Assembly (NCBI RefSeq): GCF_004212635.1
Contig: NZ_PSRT01000032.1
Location: 1-64,000, forward strand
From: Bradyrhizobium genosp. SA-3
GTDB taxonomy: Bacteria; Pseudomonadota; Alphaproteobacteria; Rhizobiales; Xanthobacteraceae
Length of the DNA: 64,000 bases
Direction of reading: 5' to 3'
Shown here in pieces: positions 60,201-64,000 of this stretch (positions are counted from its first letter, which is position 1; the number at the start of each line of letters is the position of its first letter). The translations under genes were made by a program, and so were the position numbers. The notes beneath the pieces were generated by a model. It had not been told where the DNA came from. It saw only the letters and a program-made list of their open reading frames with translations, and searched no databases.

Positions 60201-63044
60201 GAGCAGCAGCGCCGTTTTCATCTTCAGCGCGCGCACGACTCCCGGCTTCGCCCAGGGCTCGACGGTCTGCGGGGGAACCAGTATCTCCTCGGCGACCAGT
60301 TTCGTATCGCGGGGCGGGACCATGGGATGAAACAATTTCCCGGCCCGCTGTGCCGCCGCGTAGAACGGCGCGACGCGGAGCGACCCGATGCCGGTTCGCC
60401 GGACATAGGAAAAGCGGCGCACAATGGCGCTATTGGCAGGAAACAAATCATCCTTCAACTTCGCCGGATCCAGCAGTCCCGGAAAATCGTCTCGCCGTAC
60501 TTCAACCGGCAATCCGCCCTGGTTCGAGATTCCGAAAGGGGCGATTTCAAAGGTGGCGCCATATGCCAGGAACGGCAGCAGCGTCTCCGGGGGTGGGTTA
60601 TCCTGAACGCTCGGCTGGATCAGGCGGGCGATGCGCGGGTGCGGATCGTCTTCCGGCTGAGGTTCGGTTTCGACGTCGGCCTGGCTATCGCCGACGACGG
60701 GACGATTATCGTATGTCACGATCGCCTGCGGCATCCTGCTCGTGTAGGACACCGGCATGGCCCCCATTACCGCGCGCGATGCGGTGGCGAACGTCACGGG
60801 CGTCGGCGTACCACTGTCGGGATCGAGTTCGGCAAAGCATGCGGTGAGACAACGCCAGGCATCAGCAGGCTGGCTCCGCCGCATGAGCAGGCCAAATCCG
60901 GCGAGATTCTCGTTGAAGTCCGGCGTATCGCCGGAACCAGTGACCAGCCGGTCGATCTGCAGCATAACGCCGTGAGCGTCGGCGCACAGATCGCCGATCA
61001 GGAGTGTATCACTGCCGCTTTCCTGATCCGGTTTCTTGAACCAGTCCTGCATGCGCGATCTGGCAGCCTCGTCGACCGCCTTGCCCAGGATGGCGCGCGC
61101 AGTTGCGGGGAGCCGCCCCATCCGGCCGTAATTGTCCTGATAGGCTTGTTCGAGCGGCGGCGGACTGCCGTCGCTCTCACAGGCCGTTCCGTGCAAATAG
61201 CGTGTGATGGCCTCTCGGATATTTCCCGGAGCGGCGTTCGAGCCCGACAAGACCTCCGTGTCAGGGATTGTGGGGTCGCTGGCTTTCTTCCAGATGCCTT
61301 CCTCGGCGCCCCAAGGCAGATCGATATTGGCCTTCTTCAGTATCTCCACCAGACGCAAGCCGCGGTCGAACAATGCGGAGAAGGCTCCCTCGGCCGCCGA
61401 GAGCCATGCCTCATATTTCGCCCCCGCTGGTGCCGACTTGCGCCAGATTCCGATTTGCAGGGCGGCGGCAGCAGCTGGCGCAGTGGCGGCATCGATTGCG
61501 CGTCGCAACGGCGCCGGATCGAAGGCGCCGCTCGCCTGTGCATCGATGGCGACGCGCACTGCTAGCTCCTTCAGAAACTCCGATCCTGCGGATAAGTTGA
61601 GGACCGGCCCGATCACCCTCGCCAGCATGCCGAGCCATTCTGCGCGCTGACTGTCGCCCGCCCCCGCGCGAAACGCGTCCCTGAAATCCTGGTCGCCCTT
61701 GCTGACGCCGTCAGCAAGCGTTTTGAGTTCTTGCTCCGCGAGCGGCGTGCCGGGTCCGTTCTCGGTAATGATCCTGTTCACCCGCTCAAGGATCGCCGCG
61801 TGAACTGGTGAGCCATTCGGACCTTTCAGCACGGTGCCCGACGCGGCTACGACGCATCCCGGTCCCAACGAGTCGCGCAATGCCATCAGCGCGGCTTCCG
61901 CCAGCCGGGTTGCGCCGTCCAGCCGGTCCGTCTTAGCAAGGGCAGCCGCAAGGGGCGTACCTGCTGCCTTGACGTCGTCCTCCACAGCTTGCAGAAGCAA
62001 CCGGGACAGATCGAACGTATCGGCCAGTTGCTCGGGCAGTCGGGCCAGCCAGTCTTCAAAGCCGATTCCGTCCCGGCTGTCGTTGGATCCCGAGTGCGTT
62101 CGCTTGACCCACAAGGTCTCGCGGTCAAGGAAGCTGGCGCTGCTGGTAAGGTCTTCGCCGAGGTCGAGCGCACGGCAGAGGACCTCGATTTGGTGGCCGC
62201 CAAAATCCGTCTTGTAGGGAATGCTGGCGATGACACTCGGCGACACCAATTTCCAATCGACCGCCGGATTGGCCGCATCGCCGAACTTCGGCTCGAGTTC
62301 TGTTGCCGCGGCGCGCGGTTTGAAGCGCGGTGCCGCGATCAGTAGGACCGTCTGTCCGCCCTGCGCAGCCTTGATCGAAGTGAGTTGCACGAAGCGGACA
62401 AGATTCAACTTCCCATGCGGAACCGGTGCAGGCAGCGACGCAAGGCCCGCAAGGAACGCCTCGTACCGGAAGTTTGGCGTCGCATCATCGATCTCTTCGA
62501 TCTGCTGTCGTCCACCTTTGGTATCGTCCCAACCGATCAGCTTGAATGGCTCGACGATGTTGAACTGATCGGTATGCTTCGGAGCGTTGGCTGACACGAG
62601 ATCCTTCAATGCCGTGTAAAGTAACGCTCGCAAGCTCGCATCGGTGAGTTCGAAATTTGCTTTGTGCGCCTGATCGGGATCGGTCGGGAGGGGCAATGCG
62701 GCAACCGTGAATCCGTTCGGGTCAATGTCGTTCGGATTGGGCGCCTGCTTCGGCGGCGCGGTCGCCCACAAGAAGGAGAATTCAAGCTGGCCTCCGAGCC
62801 AGGGGAACAGGGGACCGGCGCCTTTCGCGAGATCATCGAGATATCGGTCGAACCCGGCGTCACCGGGCTCCGGCACTTCCTTGCCGCGCACGGCGTCAAA
62901 GAGACTCTTAAGCTTGGCGTTGAAATCGTCGGGCGACTCTCCCGTCGACGGTTGGACAGCCGCTCCCGACACTCGTACCCCAACGGTCGGCTTGGCGTTG
63001 TCGCCCGGAGTTCGCAAAACGTCGCAAAACAGAACGAATTTCAT
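57225..63044 (-). CDS. Giant protein of unknown function, 1939 aa
   Basis: One open frame of 1939 codons, start ATG 63044 with GGAGCG about 7 bases upstream. No signal peptide, no membrane segments, few Cys. The opening (MKFVLFCDVLRTPGDNAKPT) is strand-rich. Residues about 330-640 are helical (FEDWLARLPEQLADTFDLSR, AEWLGMLARVIGPVLNLSAG). Residues about 1000-1060 form a charged coiled-coil-like helix (EQTAELHEREIALRDAIARH). From about 1150 on it alternates strands and Asp/Pro loops, and the C-terminal 600 residues look like beta sandwiches (WFRIGRPAAVPDTVPKPGIR; GLFLNSSFIVRAPDLAAQDP; FVVGEAIFDLRAIAVRRVSR). I recognise no domain. It follows the 314-codon gene by 12 bases in one operon. Its integrity over 5.8 kb argues that it is under selection. 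Confidence 0.8.
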   Translation of the reverse strand: MKFVLFCDVLRTPGDNAKPTVGVRVSGAAVQPSTGESPDDFNAKLKSLFDAVRGKEVPEPGDAGFDRYLDDLAKGAGPLFPWLGGQLEFSFLWATAPPKQAPNPNDIDPNGFTVAALPLPTDPDQAHKANFELTDASLRALLYTALKDLVSANAPKHTDQFNIVEPFKLIGWDDTKGGRQQIEEIDDATPNFRYEAFLAGLASLPAPVPHGKLNLVRFVQLTSIKAAQGGQTVLLIAAPRFKPRAAATELEPKFGDAANPAVDWKLVSPSVIASIPYKTDFGGHQIEVLCRALDLGEDLTSSASFLDRETLWVKRTHSGSNDSRDGIGFEDWLARLPEQLADTFDLSRLLLQAVEDDVKAAGTPLAAALAKTDRLDGATRLAEAALMALRDSLGPGCVVAASGTVLKGPNGSPVHAAILERVNRIITENGPGTPLAEQELKTLADGVSKGDQDFRDAFRAGAGDSQRAEWLGMLARVIGPVLNLSAGSEFLKELAVRVAIDAQASGAFDPAPLRRAIDAATAPAAAAALQIGIWRKSAPAGAKYEAWLSAAEGAFSALFDRGLRLVEILKKANIDLPWGAEEGIWKKASDPTIPDTEVLSGSNAAPGNIREAITRYLHGTACESDGSPPPLEQAYQDNYGRMGRLPATARAILGKAVDEAARSRMQDWFKKPDQESGSDTLLIGDLCADAHGVMLQIDRLVTGSGDTPDFNENLAGFGLLMRRSQPADAWRCLTACFAELDPDSGTPTPVTFATASRAVMGAMPVSYTSRMPQAIVTYDNRPVVGDSQADVETEPQPEDDPHPRIARLIQPSVQDNPPPETLLPFLAYGATFEIAPFGISNQGGLPVEVRRDDFPGLLDPAKLKDDLFPANSAIVRRFSYVRRTGIGSLRVAPFYAAAQRAGKLFHPMVPPRDTKLVAEEILVPPQTVEPWAKPGVVRALKMKTALLLADTNGDALVVKPENVDCGELRLQVAAPVTTLEDFDRWIAFDEATLSEGDRKSLREFRKGVRSFHFEQTAELHEREIALRDAIARHDTAAETRLRAEVEAIKEMLDLQDPAVGALAISVTRARRDGALSADAIASHKPELFEWTWKWQPGMDPTKPFAAGRLPIEVICKLSSDRSKPLFDKTTKTVWSAPGDVVIVRLFAGIDDALFVDKLAPAGSRRFDDSVRRVSIGDGDAAAVVMGMGGVRYRLFSTHTFAVEAASFTVPSDVEVSAAVAGSIVGDVLDAADERQGDIRLQFKRAPSATADAIGSITVGSQAWRWTGRPLSPFPFDKIANLNVFPKQDPQDPLMSPPPSAAEYALLWDVEGFAERLDETLDDESASLPINEQVNAQATPPTSTPLSTRIALRSPSRTDIARYMRFRVVASNRYVAAYQAARQSVASRAAKWQSTSGKWETPWFRIGRPAAVPDTVPKPGIRALIPLTRALRDGNASPVAGVLAVVDGAWFEHAGLADWMLAGVENAYRKKLEVGGASTVAAAAELGPDPLSRTYGLGQKAGQTPTSVAELRTAVPLGVVGPLGHSFDTGTATGLFLNSSFIVRAPDLAAQDPAGWWMGKIAFRRLVLAEGTRDYWSGSTAPSIKSRTAQIGATLHSIEATATPASLKFRAAGKLSSGGTVKAEAAVLIEASRNDVVWNVSVEDTTRHMKDSFVVGEAIFDLRAIAVRRVSRVPSGPEQYVWYELLVLAKPKNQSWEVVWQTQWFNDPNLAENKDPPEAELEINFAIESQSNAKVGELRTATIPQVSDATDGRWTQFLPNMQVLARSAGVDLGNLELSVDPGSNQQLRLAAKGQAFAWLATDALKTKRGKDDQGLFNLLLVTKRVASVSGTDEEAYVGLYHSAAGYDTVKSAVVLTWFDRGTPRALDDGSNLIGRILTARAGNPSVTDAQIAAWRNDPWKSFFPSEKSLEDIDPLQVFGDTKPSDASAQIMEIYSPVFAK

Positions 63045-63056
63045 GAAACGCTCCGG

Positions 63057-64000
63057 TCAGGCGAAATTATCCAGATGCTTTCCGGACGCGGCGGCGCCGC
63101 TGCCTTTCTTGAGATAATAGGTCACGCCCTGACGAACCTTGATTTCGCAGCACCAGCAAATCTTGAAGCTAACTTCGATGGTTCCGCGTCCGATTACAGA
63201 GCCGTCGTTCTGATAAATCAGTTCGAGCAGCAGATAGAGGCCGATGTTGAAGCGGCCCAAAATCACGATGCCGCCGCGCACCAGGAAGATGACTGCGATC
63301 GAAAAGCTGGAGCCACCGCCGCTGTCAAACTCGACGTAGGCTCCCACCATCACGTAGACGAAGCCGCGACACGGGCCGAACGCGAAGTCGAGACCAAGGC
63401 CCGCCGTCAGCCCAACCGACACATGGCTGATCAGCCTGCCGGACGAAGGGAAGTATCTAGCGCTGGTCTGGAGCCAGCCGCCACCGACTAGGATCCATAC
63501 GCGAAGCACGAAAGGCTCGCTCTTTAGGCCGAGGGCAAGCGTCGTTCCCAGCGCGAAATCTCCGCGCTTGCCACCGGTGCCCTTGATCACCAGCAGTTCG
63601 AAGGAAGCCGAGAACCGCAAGCCGGTGACCGAGAAGGCACCAAACGACAGCGGCGGTAGCGGCAGCACGATGCGGGCCGCTAGGCCCGCGGGCATCCCTC
63701 CGTCCTCGAGCATCTCGAGAAAGAATCCCGAATTCGGCTCGCTGAACGACTTTATCAGGTCTGAGAGGAACTTGATTGCCTTGTCGAGGCGAACGCGGGT
63801 CGGATCGATGTCGACGTTGAGTCCCTTTCCGTTTTCGAAGAACACGCGGGTCTGCTCCAATGTCACGAGCGGCGTTCCGCTGAAGGCGAGTTCCCAGTCG
63901 CCTACCACTTCGCCCTTGGTGGTGCGGCGGGTCACACCGTCGAGACCCACCGCAAGATCGGCCAATGCGTCGAACTGCGCTCCCACCACCGACAGTTTGA
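63057..64000 (-). CDS. Gly/aromatic-rich beta protein, 5' end outside the window
   Basis: The frame is open to the window edge, so the true start lies beyond 64000; at least 314 codons are present. The text is unusual: alternating hydrophobic/polar strands dense in Phe, Leu, Val and Gly (LPPLSFGAFSVTGLRFSASF, TTLALGLKSEPFVLRVWILV, GLTAGLGLDFAFGPCRGFVY, VEFDSGGGSSFSIAVIFLVR, IVILGRFNIGLYLLLELIYQ), then EVSFKICWCCEIKVRQGVTY with a Cys-Trp-Cys-Cys cluster, and a short disordered tail. The pattern resembles a beta-barrel or beta-solenoid wall, but I cannot match it to any known family. It is the promoter-proximal partner of the giant gene. Confidence 0.75.
   Translation of the reverse strand, partial: KLSVVGAQFDALADLAVGLDGVTRRTTKGEVVGDWELAFSGTPLVTLEQTRVFFENGKGLNVDIDPTRVRLDKAIKFLSDLIKSFSEPNSGFFLEMLEDGGMPAGLAARIVLPLPPLSFGAFSVTGLRFSASFELLVIKGTGGKRGDFALGTTLALGLKSEPFVLRVWILVGGGWLQTSARYFPSSGRLISHVSVGLTAGLGLDFAFGPCRGFVYVMVGAYVEFDSGGGSSFSIAVIFLVRGGIVILGRFNIGLYLLLELIYQNDGSVIGRGTIEVSFKICWCCEIKVRQGVTYYLKKGSGAAASGKHLDNFA

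Noticed and set aside
59451..61565. A plus-strand frame of about 700 codons inside the giant gene
   Set aside because: It is antisense to the 1939-codon gene and full of Arg/Gly/Asp-rich low-complexity text, a typical shadow of a high-GC gene. The minus-strand frame is longer, has a ribosome-binding site and reads like protein.

Overview
The window looks like a chromosome segment of a high-GC alphaproteobacterium of the Rhizobiales, most likely Bradyrhizobium or a close relative. The basis is the codon use, the many small proteins that resemble Bradyrhizobium-type 'conserved hypothetical' families (CsbD, DUF1236, PRC-barrel, DUF6894, VanZ-like, DUF2939), and the large stock of ABC, MFS and catabolic genes. 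I found no rRNA, tRNA or CRISPR. The genus is inference; no database could be searched.

Layout. (1) 0-16 kb is a patchwork of short genes, many of them broken: an integrase fragment at the left edge, a lipoprotein gene with an in-frame TGA, a frameshifted 'FDP' protein gene, a DNA ligase with a doubly frameshifted tract, a gene with an in-frame TAG, the first 46 codons of an AAA-type ATPase gene, and a frameshifted DUF6894 gene. Intact genes among them encode CsbD, PRC-barrel, DUF1236, VanZ-like and small membrane proteins. (2) 16-24 kb: an exported ferritin-like protein, then a divergent amino-sugar / peptidoglycan-recycling locus (nagA with an aspartate kinase on the minus strand; GlcNAc-kinase-like, murQ and a SIS-domain deaminase/isomerase on the plus strand), then a phasin-like protein. 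(3) 24.4-30.9 kb: tamA-tamB, the outer-membrane translocation and assembly module. (4) 32-39 kb: an acyl-CoA ligase and thiolase pair, a divergent AraC regulator and an orphan branched-chain-amino-acid-type binding protein, flanked by a broken methyltransferase gene and a broken TetR gene. (5) 40-51.3 kb: a compact catabolic cluster. A five-gene minus-strand operon (MFS, DUF1932 dehydrogenase, MFS, exported amidohydrolase, RraA-like aldolase) diverges from a large FAD/Fe-S dehydrogenase gene, and is followed by SMP-30 lactonase, a second exported amidohydrolase and an IclR regulator. (6) 51.5-64 kb: a DUF2235 hydrolase with a membrane-protein partner, a broken integrase, a papain-like hydrolase, and a two-gene unit coding for a 1939-residue protein and a glycine/aromatic-rich protein that runs off the window. 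I do not recognise either member of that unit.

How it fits together. Segments 4 and 5 are each bracketed by direct repeats whose cores look like the last 12-14 nt of a tRNA gene read on the opposite strand. With integrase remnants at 0 kb and 54.8 kb, this suggests repeated island insertion and decay. Segment 5 is the best candidate for an undescribed pathway: lactone or aldarate-type hydrolases with Tat-like leaders, an aldolase, two carboxylate MFS carriers and an FAD dehydrogenase, apparently under one IclR regulator, because near-identical GAAACG-N-CGTTTC palindromes sit in both promoter regions. Segment 6 is the best candidate for undescribed protein machinery.
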